Of a DNA stretch of 32,029 bases, positions 15,404-24,087 are shown piece by piece (position 1 is the stretch's first letter; every line of letters begins with the position of its first letter). The notes below the pieces were generated by a model that saw only the letters and a program-made list of their open reading frames with translations, was not told where the DNA came from and searched no databases. The position numbers were made by a program, and so were the translations under genes. Source of the DNA: Armatimonadota bacterium (GTDB lineage: Bacteria > Armatimonadota > Armatimonadia > Armatimonadales > Capsulimonadaceae); assembly GCA_025353925.1 (NCBI GenBank), contig JANXNV010000028.1, positions 1-32,029 of the forward strand, given 5' to 3'.

Positions 15404-15653
15404 TCACATGGGATTCCCGCCTGAGCCGCAGCTCATTGAGCATTTCTTCGAGGGAAGCTCCTTCGGAGATCAGGCCGTCGCGCAGCTCATCACAGAGCGC
15501 ATCCACACGGGACTCATGCGGGCTGAATAAAAATGCGCCTCCCAGATCCAAGACGGTGAAGTGCTGACCCGGCTCCAGACGGCATTCGTCGCGAAGCACT
15601 TTGGGCAGCGTCAATTGCCCTCGCTGCGCTAATTCCACGGCCATTGTTTTCAT
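15396..15653 (-). CDS. AbrB/MazE-type antitoxin
   Basis: 85 residues with a swapped-hairpin AbrB DNA-binding domain at the N-terminus (MAVELAQRGQLTLPKVLRDEC, then LEPGQHFTVLDLGGAFLFSP) and an acidic, helical C-terminus (ALCDELRDGL, SLEEMLNEL) that would cover the toxin. ATG 15653 has GAGGT upstream and a consensus promoter at 15685-15713. It probably represses its own promoter. The neighbouring PIN gene begins at its 3' end, the standard antitoxin-toxin order. Confidence 0.8.
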   Translation of the reverse strand: MKTMAVELAQRGQLTLPKVLRDECRLEPGQHFTVLDLGGAFLFSPHESRVDALCDELRDGLISEGASLEEMLNELRLRRESHVTQ

Positions 15654-15684
15654 AAGGTACCTCAAATACTGATTTCGGACAGTC

Positions 15685-15713
15685 AGTGTATCGGAAAGTC
15701 GGAAGCCTGTCAA
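15685..15713 (-). promoter_or_regulatory. Sigma-70 promoter of the AbrB/PIN module
   Basis: On the minus strand TTGACA (15713-15708) and TACACT (15690-15685) are separated by 17 bases. Confidence 0.78.
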
Positions 15714-15727
15714 GATCTGTCGCTTTC

Positions 15728-15757
15728 TTGACTTCCCTCACTCGTTTGTGCTAAAAT
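15728..15757 (+). promoter_or_regulatory. Sigma-70 promoter of the VapBC-type module
   Basis: TTGACT (15728-15733) and TAAAAT (15752-15757) with an 18-base spacer. It is back to back with the minus-strand promoter at 15685-15713; the two -35 elements are only 14 bases apart. Confidence 0.72.
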
Positions 15758-15767
15758 CTCTGCCTAA

Positions 15768-15805
15768 ACCCGCCCGCTCCCATGGTGGCGCGGGTCTTTT
15801 GTTTG
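15768..15805 (+). terminator. Terminator-like hairpin in the VapBC leader
   Basis: ACCCGC (15768-15773) pairs with GCGGGT (15790-15795), with further possible pairs inside, followed by CTTTTGTTT. It lies between the promoter and the start of the antitoxin gene, so it could attenuate the module. Confidence 0.5.
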
Positions 15806-15825
15806 GGGCGTAAAGGGACAAAATC

Positions 15826-16065
15826 TTGGCAAAAGTGGAATTAGAACTCAGAGAAGACATTCTGCAGAATGTCCGGCTTTCTGCCGAGGCCAGCCATTCG
15901 ACGCTAGAGCAATGGATAGAAAATGCCATTGAAAGATCATTGACGCCGTCTGCCCCGAATGCACTACTTGGGTTGTTTTCAGATGTACCAGAGATGATGG
16001 ATGCAGTGGTAGAAGACGCATTTAGCACGCGGGAAAAGCACTCACTGAGACAAACCTATGGATAA
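15826..16065 (+). CDS. VapB-like antitoxin
   Basis: 79 residues, read from TTG 15826 (MAKVELELREDILQNVRLSAE). The N-terminal half has the beta-strand then helix pattern of a ribbon-helix-helix-type antitoxin (VELELREDILQNV ... TLEQWIENAIERS); the rest is acidic. The last eight bases overlap the VapC-type gene, the usual translational coupling. The TTG start is the only one close to the first strand; AAGGG lies about eight bases upstream. The DNA is more AT-rich than the chromosome average here, consistent with a transferable module. Confidence 0.68.
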   Translation: MAKVELELREDILQNVRLSAEASHSTLEQWIENAIERSLTPSAPNALLGLFSDVPEMMDAVVEDAFSTREKHSLRQTYG

Positions 16066-16477
16066 GGCATTGTTAGATACTGATATTTTTTCAGAAATTC
16101 TCAAGGCGAGAGATAAGGTTGTCGCCTCACAAGCTACTATTTATCACGCTCGGTTTGGGCAGTATACTATTGCCGCCATCACCGTCATGGAAGTCGTCAA
16201 AGGTCTTCATAAGCTTCAAGAGCCAGGCCGCATCAAAACATTTGTTTCAAGTCTGGTCGGCGTTGAAATTGTTGCGGTAGATACGGCAACCGCCATCCTT
16301 GCTGGAGAAATTTATGCAGATTTGGAGCACAGCGGGCAACCGATTGGTCGTGCTGACCCAATCATTGCAGCTACCGCAATTCGGTATGGTTTGCTACTGA
16401 CAACCGGCAACACCAAACATTACGCGCGTGTTCAAGCTCTTGGTTATCCATTTAAATTGGACAATTGGCGGCTCTAG
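16058..16477 (+). CDS. vapC: VapC-type PIN-domain ribonuclease toxin
   Basis: 139 residues with a full set of PIN metal-binding positions: D7 (LLDTDIF), E45 (TVMEVVKGL), D100 (GRADPIIAA) and N118 (TTGNTKHY). Such toxins cut tRNA or rRNA when not bound by their antitoxin. It overlaps the antitoxin gene at 15826-16065 by eight bases. Unlike the neighbouring minus-strand PIN gene, this one looks intact. Confidence 0.88.
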   Translation: MDKALLDTDIFSEILKARDKVVASQATIYHARFGQYTIAAITVMEVVKGLHKLQEPGRIKTFVSSLVGVEIVAVDTATAILAGEIYADLEHSGQPIGRADPIIAATAIRYGLLLTTGNTKHYARVQALGYPFKLDNWRL

Positions 16478-16558
16478 AAGTTCTACACGCCTGGGCGGCA
16501 GCGCAGGTTCTCTTGTCACTTCATCGTTCTCAATTTTAGCTTAGGGGAGATCGCTATC

Positions 16559-17884
16559 ATGCTGCTTGGCAGCCAGCGCGTCAATGCGCAGGGACATTTG
16601 GAGATCGGCGGGTGCGACACGACCGCACTGGCGGCGGAGTTTGGGACGCCGCTTTATGTCATGGACGAGGGGCAGATCCGGGACAACTGCCGCCGCTATA
16701 AGGCAGTCTTTGCGGAGCGGTACCCGAAAAACGACGTTTCGTTTGCCTCCAAAGCCTATCTCAATCTGGCGATCTGCAAAGTGGTCGAACAGGAAGGGCT
16801 GAGCTTGGACGTTGCCTCGGCGGGCGAGCTGTACACGGCAGTCAAGGCAGGCTTCCCGATGGAGCACGTTCTGCTGCACGGCAACAATAAATCACAACAG
16901 GAGCTGGAAATGGCCCTGGAATATGGGGTTGGGCGGGTTGTCGTGGACAATCTCGCGGAGCTGCGGCAGCTGGCGTTCCTCGCCAAGCAGAGCGGCAAGA
17001 CGCAGAAAGTCTTTATCCGGGTTACCCCCGGCATTGATCCGCGAACGCACCGCCGGATCCGCACCGGGCAGGAAGACACGAAGTTCGGCCTGAGTATCGC
17101 CACCGGAGCGGCCCTGGAAGCCGTCACGGAAGCCCTCGGGGCGGCCCCGCACCTGGAGATCACCGGTCTGCACTGCCATATTGGCTCGCAGCTGCTTGAT
17201 TCGCACACGCATGAACAAGCCATCGATATCATGGTCGGCTTCCTGCGCAAAGTCGCGGACACGACCGGCTGGATGCCCGAAGATCTGGACATCGGCGGCG
17301 GCCTCGGCATCCGCTATGTCGAAGCGCACCAGCCTCCTTCCTATGAGGAGTTCGCAGACAGCGTGATCGGGGCATTGACCGCTGCACTAACGAAATATGA
17401 TGTTCCGCCGCCGACCCTCTGGCAGGAGCCGGGGCGGGCGTTGATGGGCGAAGCGGGCACCACGCTTTACACGGTCGGCGTGATCAAAACCGTCGCGATC
17501 CCCGAAGCCCCCGGCACGCGCATCTATGTCGCCATCGACGGCGGCCTGTCCGACAATCCGCGACCGCAGCTCTACGATGCGGTCTACGAGTGCCTGAACG
17601 CGGGCCGCGCCGGGGAGCCAAAGACGCAGACCGTGGCGGTCGCCGGGAAGCACTGCGAGACGGATATTTTGATCCAGGCCGCCCAGATCCAGAGGATCGA
17701 GACCGGAGACATTCTGGCAGTTCAGTCCACGGGGGCCTACAATGCCGTCATGGCTTCCAACTATAACCGGTTCCCCCGGCCCGCCGGGGTCTTCGTGGCG
17801 GACGGTGCCGCCGACCTGGTTTCGCGCCGGGAGACACTGGAAGATGTCCTGAGCCTGGACATCATTCCGAAACGGCTGGCGTGA
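16559..17884 (+). CDS. lysA: Diaminopimelate decarboxylase
   Basis: A 441-residue PLP enzyme of the fold-III (alanine racemase/LysA) type that converts meso-diaminopimelate to L-lysine, the last step of the pathway. Seen: PLP lysine K65 (FASKAYLN), GVGRVVVDN, TKFGLS, GLHCHIGSQ, the phosphate-binding loop LDIGGGLGI, QEPGRALMGEAG, the cross-subunit Cys motif GKHCETDIL (usually GPxCES) and STGAYNAVMASNYNRFPRP. Length is normal for the family. AGGGGAGA lies eight bases before the ATG. It leads a run of plus-strand genes with short gaps. Confidence 0.95.
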   Translation: MLLGSQRVNAQGHLEIGGCDTTALAAEFGTPLYVMDEGQIRDNCRRYKAVFAERYPKNDVSFASKAYLNLAICKVVEQEGLSLDVASAGELYTAVKAGFPMEHVLLHGNNKSQQELEMALEYGVGRVVVDNLAELRQLAFLAKQSGKTQKVFIRVTPGIDPRTHRRIRTGQEDTKFGLSIATGAALEAVTEALGAAPHLEITGLHCHIGSQLLDSHTHEQAIDIMVGFLRKVADTTGWMPEDLDIGGGLGIRYVEAHQPPSYEEFADSVIGALTAALTKYDVPPPTLWQEPGRALMGEAGTTLYTVGVIKTVAIPEAPGTRIYVAIDGGLSDNPRPQLYDAVYECLNAGRAGEPKTQTVAVAGKHCETDILIQAAQIQRIETGDILAVQSTGAYNAVMASNYNRFPRPAGVFVADGAADLVSRRETLEDVLSLDIIPKRLA

Positions 17885-17915
17885 CGCCGACGAAAGCTCA
17901 GGAAGAAAGACAACA

Positions 17916-18614
17916 ATGCCCGATGCCTGGGATTTCTCCCAAAAGCCGCAGCGTGCCGGACCGGTCCTGCAGACGCCGATTTTGACCTACCTGATGGTTG
18001 CGCTCTCAGTCGTGATCACCATCGCCTACTTGCTGCCGGGAGTTGTTGCTAGCCCGCTCTGGTACCAGCTCGGTCACTTCGGATTTGCGAACACGTCGGG
18101 CACCGCCCCCTGGGGATTTGTCACGACGATATTCATCCACGGCAGTGCGCTGCATCTGATCTTCAATATGCTCTGGCTGCTGCAGCTTGGGCGCATGCTG
18201 GAGACTTCGCTGCACCCGCTGGTCTACCTGGCGTTTATCGTCGGCGCGGCGGCGGTCGGCTCCGGGTGCGAAGTGCTCATTTCCGGCCAGACCGGAATTG
18301 GCATGTCCGGCGTGGTTTACGCGATGTTTGCCCTGATGTGGGCAGGCCGGGGGATGTACCCGGCGTGGGCCGCGATCGCGACGCGCGATAACCTGCGGTA
18401 TTTAATCGGCTGGGCAATTCTGTGCATTGTCGTGACGTACATCCCGATTTTGCATATCGGTGTCGCCAACGGTGCGCATGTCGGCGGCTTCCTCTTCGGA
18501 CTAAGTATCGGCTTTCTCTTTTTCAGCCTGCGCCGCCGCTGGATTTGGGCTGCCCCGCTGGCGATTTTGGTGGGTGTGACGGTACTTTCGGCGCTGCGCC
18601 TGCATAACGCTTAA
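17916..18614 (+). CDS. Rhomboid-family intramembrane serine protease
   Basis: A 232-residue integral membrane protein with six or seven hydrophobic helices. The catalytic serine is S131 in GMSGVVYAMFAL, the histidine H188 in GAHVGGFLFG, and the oxyanion residues are in HLIFNMLWL (N84). The TTIFIHGSALHLIFNM block is the usual rhomboid signature in helices 1-2. It would cleave transmembrane segments of other proteins; the substrate is unknown. GGAAGAAAG precedes the ATG. It follows lysA by 31 bases and precedes trpS by 16. Confidence 0.92.
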   Translation: MPDAWDFSQKPQRAGPVLQTPILTYLMVALSVVITIAYLLPGVVASPLWYQLGHFGFANTSGTAPWGFVTTIFIHGSALHLIFNMLWLLQLGRMLETSLHPLVYLAFIVGAAAVGSGCEVLISGQTGIGMSGVVYAMFALMWAGRGMYPAWAAIATRDNLRYLIGWAILCIVVTYIPILHIGVANGAHVGGFLFGLSIGFLFFSLRRRWIWAAPLAILVGVTVLSALRLHNA

Positions 18615-18630
18615 TCTTACACGACGCTTC

Positions 18631-19629
18631 ATGGGAAAAAAACGCTTACTTTCAGGGATGCAGCCTACCGGCGGGGGCCGCCTGCATCTGGGCAACCTCG
18701 AAGGGGCTTTGCGGCCCTGGATTCAGCGGCAGGACGACTACGAGATGTTCTGCATGATCGCCGACTGGCACTCGCTGACCACGATCGCGGAAAAGCGTGT
18801 GAACCTGGCGGAAGCCTCCCGTCAGACAGCGATCGATTATCTGTCGGCAGGGCTGGACCCGGACAAATGCGCTATTTTCCGGCAGTCGGATGTCCCCGAG
18901 CACGCCGAGCTGCACCTTTTGCTTTCGATGGTGACTCCGGTCGGCTGGCTGGAGCGCGTTCCCACATACAAAGAGAAGCGCGACCTCATTAAAGAAAACG
19001 ACACGCAGGTCTCCTACGGCCTACTCGGGTACCCTGTGCTGCAAACCGCTGACATCATCCTCTACCGCGCCCACGCCGTGCCGGTGGGCCGGGATCAAGC
19101 CGCGCATATTGAGATCAGCCGGGAGATCGCCCGCCGCTTCAATCGCCTCGTCGAAGCGGAGATCTTTCCCGAGCCGGAAGCGGTCATCAACGAGTTCAGC
19201 GGCGAAGTGCCGGGCATGGACGGGCGCAAGATGAGCAAGTCGTACGACAACGCGATCTATCTGTCCGATACGCCGAAGCAGACACAGAAGAAGGTAAATT
19301 CGGCGTTCACGACCCCCACCAAAATCCACGCCACCGACCCCGGCATCCCCGAGGGCTGCGTCGCCTGCCAGCTCCGGCGCGTCTACGACCCCGCCCACTT
19401 CCTGACCCAGTGGGAGGAGTGCCGGGCCGGGCAGCGCGGCTGCGGGCAGTCCAAAAAAGAGCTGGCGGAGATCATCAACACCACCCTGGAGCCGATCCGC
19501 GCCCGCCGCGCCCAGCTCGAAGCCGATCCGCCGGCAGTCGAGTCCGTGCTGCGGCAAGGGGCCGAGAAGGCTCGCGCCGCAGCTTCGGAGACGATGACCC
19601 TGGTGCGGCGGGCGATGCAGATACGGTGA
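18631..19629 (+). CDS. trpS: Tryptophanyl-tRNA synthetase
   Basis: A 332-residue class Ic aminoacyl-tRNA synthetase. It has the HIGH-like motif HLGN (H19) after SGMQPTGGG, the Trp-pocket and dimer region (YPVLQTADIILYRAHAVPVG), and KMSKS at 200-204 in DGRKMSKSYDNAI. Length and motif spacing fit bacterial TrpS. There is no clear ribosome-binding site; it follows the rhomboid gene by 16 bases and is probably translated from the same mRNA. Confidence 0.96.
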   Translation: MGKKRLLSGMQPTGGGRLHLGNLEGALRPWIQRQDDYEMFCMIADWHSLTTIAEKRVNLAEASRQTAIDYLSAGLDPDKCAIFRQSDVPEHAELHLLLSMVTPVGWLERVPTYKEKRDLIKENDTQVSYGLLGYPVLQTADIILYRAHAVPVGRDQAAHIEISREIARRFNRLVEAEIFPEPEAVINEFSGEVPGMDGRKMSKSYDNAIYLSDTPKQTQKKVNSAFTTPTKIHATDPGIPEGCVACQLRRVYDPAHFLTQWEECRAGQRGCGQSKKELAEIINTTLEPIRARRAQLEADPPAVESVLRQGAEKARAAASETMTLVRRAMQIR

Positions 19630-19637
19630 TCCAGCAT

Positions 19638-20705
19638 ATGAAAAGCAGTCGTTTCAATTCCGGGTTGGGCCTCGCGCTTCTCACTTTCGTTCTGTGCTCC
19701 TACCCAGCTTCAGCGGCTCCGACCACCCACTACACCATTTCCAGCCTCGGCTCGCTGGGCGGCGGTTATACCGTCGCATCGGCGATTAACGATGCAGGGG
19801 TTGTTGTGGGTTATTCCTGGACGGGCAGCAAAACGCGGCATCAAACCTCCTACGGCCATGTTACTCACGCTTTCTTCTGGCAGACAGGCAAAATACACGA
19901 TCTCGGAACATTGGGAGGCGATTTCAGCGCGGCGCGTGCGATTAATAACCGTGGAGAGATTGTCGGCTTTTCCGAGATGGATGTGTCATGGACGGCTTAT
20001 CGTCATAGACGAGCCTTTCTTTACGCTCAAGGCAAGATGCACAACCTCGGCATGTTGCCTCGCAGTGTTTGGAGTGAGGCAGCCGGAATCAACGTGCAGG
20101 GCAAGATCGTCGGCACGGCGGGAACGGGCTTTCGCGACGCTATGGGCGTTACCATTCAGCAAGCTGTAATCTGGAGCGGCGGCAAGATCCGCGCTCTGGA
20201 CAATCCACCGAGTGAGGCCTATGCAATCAACCGCTACGGTCAGGTGGCAGGCAAGGCAGTAAACGATGGTTTTAGTCCGGCGAAGTGGTCTGCCTCCCGG
20301 CGGCAAAGTGGCGCACTTCTCACTGACGGTTGGGGCTACGCGCTCGCCATCAATGCGCCTGGGCAGGTTTGCGGCGAAGATGGTGGGGATGGATTTGGTA
20401 AGCCTCGTCAGCCCTTTCTCTCCGATTCAACCGGTAGCTCAGCCGATCTGCCCCTTCTTCCCGGTCAAGCAAACGGGACAGCAAAAGCACTGAACAATCT
20501 GGGTGTCGCAGTCGGCGTTTCCGGGGCTGCCTGCATCTGGAATGAACGGGCCATCACCGATTTGAACACGCTCCTTCCACCTGGCAGCGATTGGAAACTG
20601 CAGGAGGCGACCGGCATCAATGACCGGGGACAGATCTGCGGCAACGGCACTTACCGTGGAAACGACTGCGCGTTTCTGCTTACGCCAATCCCCGAAAAAC
20701 CGTAG
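19638..20705 (+). CDS. Secreted HAF-repeat protein
   Basis: 355 residues with a signal peptide (LGLALLTFVLCSYPASA, cleavage near residue 27) and repeated units of about 40-50 residues. The repeat cores are IHDLGTLGGDFSAARAINNRGEIVG, in the pattern 'L-G-x-LGG...A-INxxGxVVG' (also VASAINDAGVVVGYS, AAGINVQGKIVG, AYAINRYGQVAG, ALAINAPGQVCG, AKALNNLGVAVG, ATGINDRGQICG). These are HAF repeats, thought to make a beta-propeller-like extracellular domain. Function is unknown. ATG 19638 lies nine bases after trpS; an open frame further upstream overlaps trpS and is not used. Confidence 0.85.
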   Translation: MKSSRFNSGLGLALLTFVLCSYPASAAPTTHYTISSLGSLGGGYTVASAINDAGVVVGYSWTGSKTRHQTSYGHVTHAFFWQTGKIHDLGTLGGDFSAARAINNRGEIVGFSEMDVSWTAYRHRRAFLYAQGKMHNLGMLPRSVWSEAAGINVQGKIVGTAGTGFRDAMGVTIQQAVIWSGGKIRALDNPPSEAYAINRYGQVAGKAVNDGFSPAKWSASRRQSGALLTDGWGYALAINAPGQVCGEDGGDGFGKPRQPFLSDSTGSSADLPLLPGQANGTAKALNNLGVAVGVSGAACIWNERAITDLNTLLPPGSDWKLQEATGINDRGQICGNGTYRGNDCAFLLTPIPEKP

Positions 20706-20825
20706 TGTGCTTTCCCCCAAAACCGGGTACAATCAACCCGAAATCGAAAGGACTTTTTCTTTCCTGTTGTCGCGTAGAAAACGACTGGCGGGAGCGCAGC
20801 CTGCGGCGCGGATGCGGGCGAACCT

Positions 20826-22151
20826 ATGGAACCTCCTTCACAACCTCTCTTAATGCTCGCGCTGACCCTGCTGCTGGTCGCGCTGAACGGCTTTTTTGTC
20901 GCCGCCGAGTTTGCCCTGATTCGGGTGCGGCAGACACGGATCGCCGAGCTTGTCGCCGAAGGCAATGTCCCCGCACGGGCGGTGCAGGATCTGCTGAAAC
21001 GGCTGGATACCTACCTGTCCGGGACGCAGCTCGGGGTGACTCTCGCCTCGCTGGCACTGGGTGCTATTGGCGAGCCTGCCGTGGCACAGGTGCTGCATGG
21101 CCTGTTCGACGCCGCCGGAATCGCCCCCACGTCCGCTTCGGCCCATGTGATTGCCATCGGCCTCGGCTTTGTGCTGATCACGTTCTTTCATATCACGTTC
21201 GGTGAGCTGCTGCCCAAGTGGTGGGTCATCGCGCACACGGAAAGCACTGCCCTCGCCGTATCACGACCGATGCGGCTGTTCTTGTTTCTTGGCTTCCCGC
21301 TGATTATCATTCTCGAAAGTGCGGCGAAAGCCATCGCCAAACCGCTGGGCATCAACCCCGGCGACGGGCACGAGCAGGCGCACTCGGAAGAGGAGATTCT
21401 GGCGATCATGGCGCACTCGCATAAGCAGGGCGAGCTGCGGCCGTCGGAGATCGAGATCGCGGAGAACGTCTTCGACTTCGCCCATACCCTGGCCAAAGAG
21501 ATCATGGTCCCGCGCGTCGATATGGTGTATCTTTCCACCACGTGGACTGTCGCACGCAATGTTGAAGTGGCTGTTGAAAACGGCTTCACACGCTATCCGC
21601 TCTGCGAAGGCGACCGGGACCATGTGGTCGGCATGATCCATATCAAGGACCTGCTGGCGATTGCCGGAAACCCCGCCGCCGATATTCAGACTATTCGGCG
21701 CGAAATCATCGGCATCCCCGAGACGAAGCCGATTGATGAGCTGCTCAAAGAGCTGCAAAAGAGCCACACCCATCAGGCCGTGGTGGTGGATGAATACGGC
21801 GGCACGGCGGGGCTGGTCACGCTGGAAGACATTATAGAGGAGCTGATCGGCGAGATCCAGGACGAGCACGACGACCCCCCTCCCCTGCTTTCTTTGGACG
21901 AAGCGGGCCGCTCCTACTCGGTGGCCGGAACGGTCGCGCTGGACGAAGTCTCGGAAACGCTGGGCGTTCCCATCGACAACCCGGACGACTACGACACCAT
22001 CGGCGGCTACGCCCTCCACGCCCTGCGCCTCCCCCCCCGCTACGGGGCCACAGCCCGGCTCGACGGCTACGACGTGTCGGTGGCCGAGGTGACGGGACGG
22101 CGGATCCGGAGACTGCTGTTCACGCGGCATGAGGTGGTGGAAAGCGTGTAG
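20826..22151 (+). CDS. CNNM/CorC-type membrane protein with paired CBS domains (hemolysin family)
   Basis: 441 residues. An N-terminal CNNM (DUF21) transmembrane domain (about 1-190, with GFFVAAEFALIRVRQTRI and THITFGELLPK-type motifs, here FFHITFGELLPKW) is followed by two CBS domains (about 215-345, containing MVPRVDMVYL and AVVVDEYGGTAGLVTLEDIIEELIGEI) and a CorC_HlyC domain (about 355-435, with DYDTIGGYALHAL). Members are linked to magnesium or other cation efflux; the 'hemolysin' label is historical. The usual PKS after GELL/VP is PKW here. The 120-base gap upstream contains a possible -10 (TACAAT at about 20726), so it may have its own promoter. Confidence 0.92.
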   Translation: MEPPSQPLLMLALTLLLVALNGFFVAAEFALIRVRQTRIAELVAEGNVPARAVQDLLKRLDTYLSGTQLGVTLASLALGAIGEPAVAQVLHGLFDAAGIAPTSASAHVIAIGLGFVLITFFHITFGELLPKWWVIAHTESTALAVSRPMRLFLFLGFPLIIILESAAKAIAKPLGINPGDGHEQAHSEEEILAIMAHSHKQGELRPSEIEIAENVFDFAHTLAKEIMVPRVDMVYLSTTWTVARNVEVAVENGFTRYPLCEGDRDHVVGMIHIKDLLAIAGNPAADIQTIRREIIGIPETKPIDELLKELQKSHTHQAVVVDEYGGTAGLVTLEDIIEELIGEIQDEHDDPPPLLSLDEAGRSYSVAGTVALDEVSETLGVPIDNPDDYDTIGGYALHALRLPPRYGATARLDGYDVSVAEVTGRRIRRLLFTRHEVVESV

Positions 22152-22169
22152 GGCGGCTAATTCTTAACC

Positions 22170-23132
22170 ATGCTAGACCATGAAATAAAATTTGTGCAAA
22201 AGGATGCTTCGGAAACACGAGTTTTGACTTCTGAGTTGACGGAGGCACTTGCGTCCATGGAGGCACGTGCCGCCCGTAGTGAATTCGAAGAGGCTGGGAC
22301 TGTTACCCTCCGTGAAGCAATCAGTGAGCTCGGTGTGGAAGCAACACCGGAGGACTTGCTGGAGGTAGTGAAGAATATCCGTGAGCAAGAAACGAAGCAC
22401 AAGAAAGTAGAGCACCGCCTAAACCGATTGAAACTGGTGCTTTGGGCAGAAGCGGTTTCTATCGTTTTATGTTCGCTTTTGCTGGCTTCCCTGAATCGTA
22501 CGGTGTACGATCCTAATTGGCAGCAAGCGCGTCAAGCAGAGGATTTCCAGCAGAAATTGCGCCAGTCAATTGGCCCAAACGCAAAGTACAGCATTAATGT
22601 GGTTCCAGAGAGCGGTCGGTCTGGAAGTGGTTCACAGCTTTCCATCACCACCTCAAGCTATTGGTCTGACTCTCCGGCTTATCCGCTGTATGCTTTACCG
22701 GATGGCTGCAACATTACATCCTTCGATGGGTTAGATGAAGAGGGACATAGTGACTTTAGCGGTATGCCATTCATGTCTGCGTCTTCTGCTTATTTTGAGT
22801 TTCGTGTGAGGGAATCACCGTTTTTCCGAAACGCTGTCTCAGTTTTTTATAATGGTAGGCAATATCGTCGTGGATACATCCGTAAATCCGATTTGCCCAG
22901 GTTGCTCGGCGGTCATACTTTTACTTTTTATCCTGCTCTCGTTGCGTCATCGCGCTACAAGGTTGATGATATTGTCCCGCTGACCCTATCAATGCAAAGC
23001 ATAAGAGATGCACACGGACAATTCGCCCAGGCATATCCCGATTTGTATGATACTTTCAATTTTGCCGAGGGTGCGCGTGTTTACCTCGACGAACATGCCT
23101 GGGAGCAATACGCACCTGAGCAGGGAAAATAG
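22170..23132 (+). CDS. Membrane protein of unknown family, tandem paralogue A
   Basis: 320 residues that I do not recognise. A cytoplasmic N-terminal domain (about 16-75, TRVLTSELTEALASMEAR then GTVTLREAISELGVEATPEDLLEVV) precedes one membrane helix (about 88-108) and a roughly 210-residue external domain rich in aromatic residues, ending ARVYLDEHAWEQYAPEQ. The protein at 23137-24087 has the same plan and alignable N- and C-terminal motifs. It follows the CNNM gene by 18 bases without a clear ribosome-binding site. Base composition is lower in GC than the flanking genes, hinting at acquisition. Confidence 0.72.
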   Translation: MLDHEIKFVQKDASETRVLTSELTEALASMEARAARSEFEEAGTVTLREAISELGVEATPEDLLEVVKNIREQETKHKKVEHRLNRLKLVLWAEAVSIVLCSLLLASLNRTVYDPNWQQARQAEDFQQKLRQSIGPNAKYSINVVPESGRSGSGSQLSITTSSYWSDSPAYPLYALPDGCNITSFDGLDEEGHSDFSGMPFMSASSAYFEFRVRESPFFRNAVSVFYNGRQYRRGYIRKSDLPRLLGGHTFTFYPALVASSRYKVDDIVPLTLSMQSIRDAHGQFAQAYPDLYDTFNFAEGARVYLDEHAWEQYAPEQGK

Positions 23133-23136
23133 TTGC

Positions 23137-24087
23137 ATGCTAAAACAAAACACAGACCCGGAAGCCATTCCTGCTGCCCAAACCCGCGTTACTAAGGAGG
23201 AGTTGGCCAAGGCGATCTCAGCATTAGAAAGTCGTAAGCAGGAGGAAGCACAGCAGCTCGAAGGCACAGTCGTCATTGGCGACGTTTTGCAGCAGCTGCA
23301 AATTGACGCACCCGCAGAGGATGTTTTACAGGAAATACAGGCAATAAGGCGAGGGCAAATACCTGAGAAAGCTCCCCGGAAGCAGTTTTGGAATGCAGAG
23401 CGAAGAGCGCATACAGCACTCCTCAGCGGAATTGTTTTTTTGCCCGTTGCAGCACTTGCAATCGCAGCGACAATACTGAACCCGTTTCATCATATCTCGG
23501 GAGCAACAACGGGAGTGTTCTCATCGCAGAATTCACCTCTATGGATGCCTCAGCTACCGTATTTCCCCCATGGTGTGACAAGTGTACAGATGGATGAAGG
23601 TGGCTTCAACGCAAGCTCCTTGCTGAAACCAATGTCGGAAATCCCTGATAATCAGCCGATCCATTGCTCGACCCGGAGTCTCACTCAAGTGCTCAACGAT
23701 TTCATACCCAATCCAGATTTCCGACGTGTTAATTATCAAGGTCCTTATAAAATTCTTGACCCAAAGCATTCAGCGCAGTCTAAGCAACTCTTTGATATCC
23801 GGCCCAACCTACACAGACCCTGGGTTTTGATTAAGCATGATGACAGGCTTTATCTACGCGGATGGGTGGCCGCAAAGTTTACGCAAGAGCAGGCAGCAGG
23901 ACACCGTATTGTAATTCATAGCTCTCGGGAATCGTTTGATCCTGGTGTGCAGCCGCATCAGCTCACAGTCGCCGCAGACTTTAATGCTGGATTTAGCTAT
24001 GGCTCCGGACAGACAGAGTTCAGCCCGTGGGTAGATGCGGATAGGATCACTCTCGATCAATATGCATGGGAGAAGTGGAAACCATGA
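23137..24087 (+). CDS. Membrane protein of unknown family, tandem paralogue B
   Basis: 316 residues, a diverged copy of the preceding gene. It shares TRVTKEELAKAISALESR, GTVVIGDVLQQLQIDAPAED, one membrane helix (about 93-114) and an external domain ending DRITLDQYAWEKW. The N-terminal cytoplasmic part looks like a small helical module that may bind DNA or a partner, but no known motif is visible. The start is four bases after the stop of paralogue A, and its own stop overlaps the next start (ATGA), so translation is likely coupled through all three genes. Confidence 0.72.
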   Translation: MLKQNTDPEAIPAAQTRVTKEELAKAISALESRKQEEAQQLEGTVVIGDVLQQLQIDAPAEDVLQEIQAIRRGQIPEKAPRKQFWNAERRAHTALLSGIVFLPVAALAIAATILNPFHHISGATTGVFSSQNSPLWMPQLPYFPHGVTSVQMDEGGFNASSLLKPMSEIPDNQPIHCSTRSLTQVLNDFIPNPDFRRVNYQGPYKILDPKHSAQSKQLFDIRPNLHRPWVLIKHDDRLYLRGWVAAKFTQEQAAGHRIVIHSSRESFDPGVQPHQLTVAADFNAGFSYGSGQTEFSPWVDADRITLDQYAWEKWKP

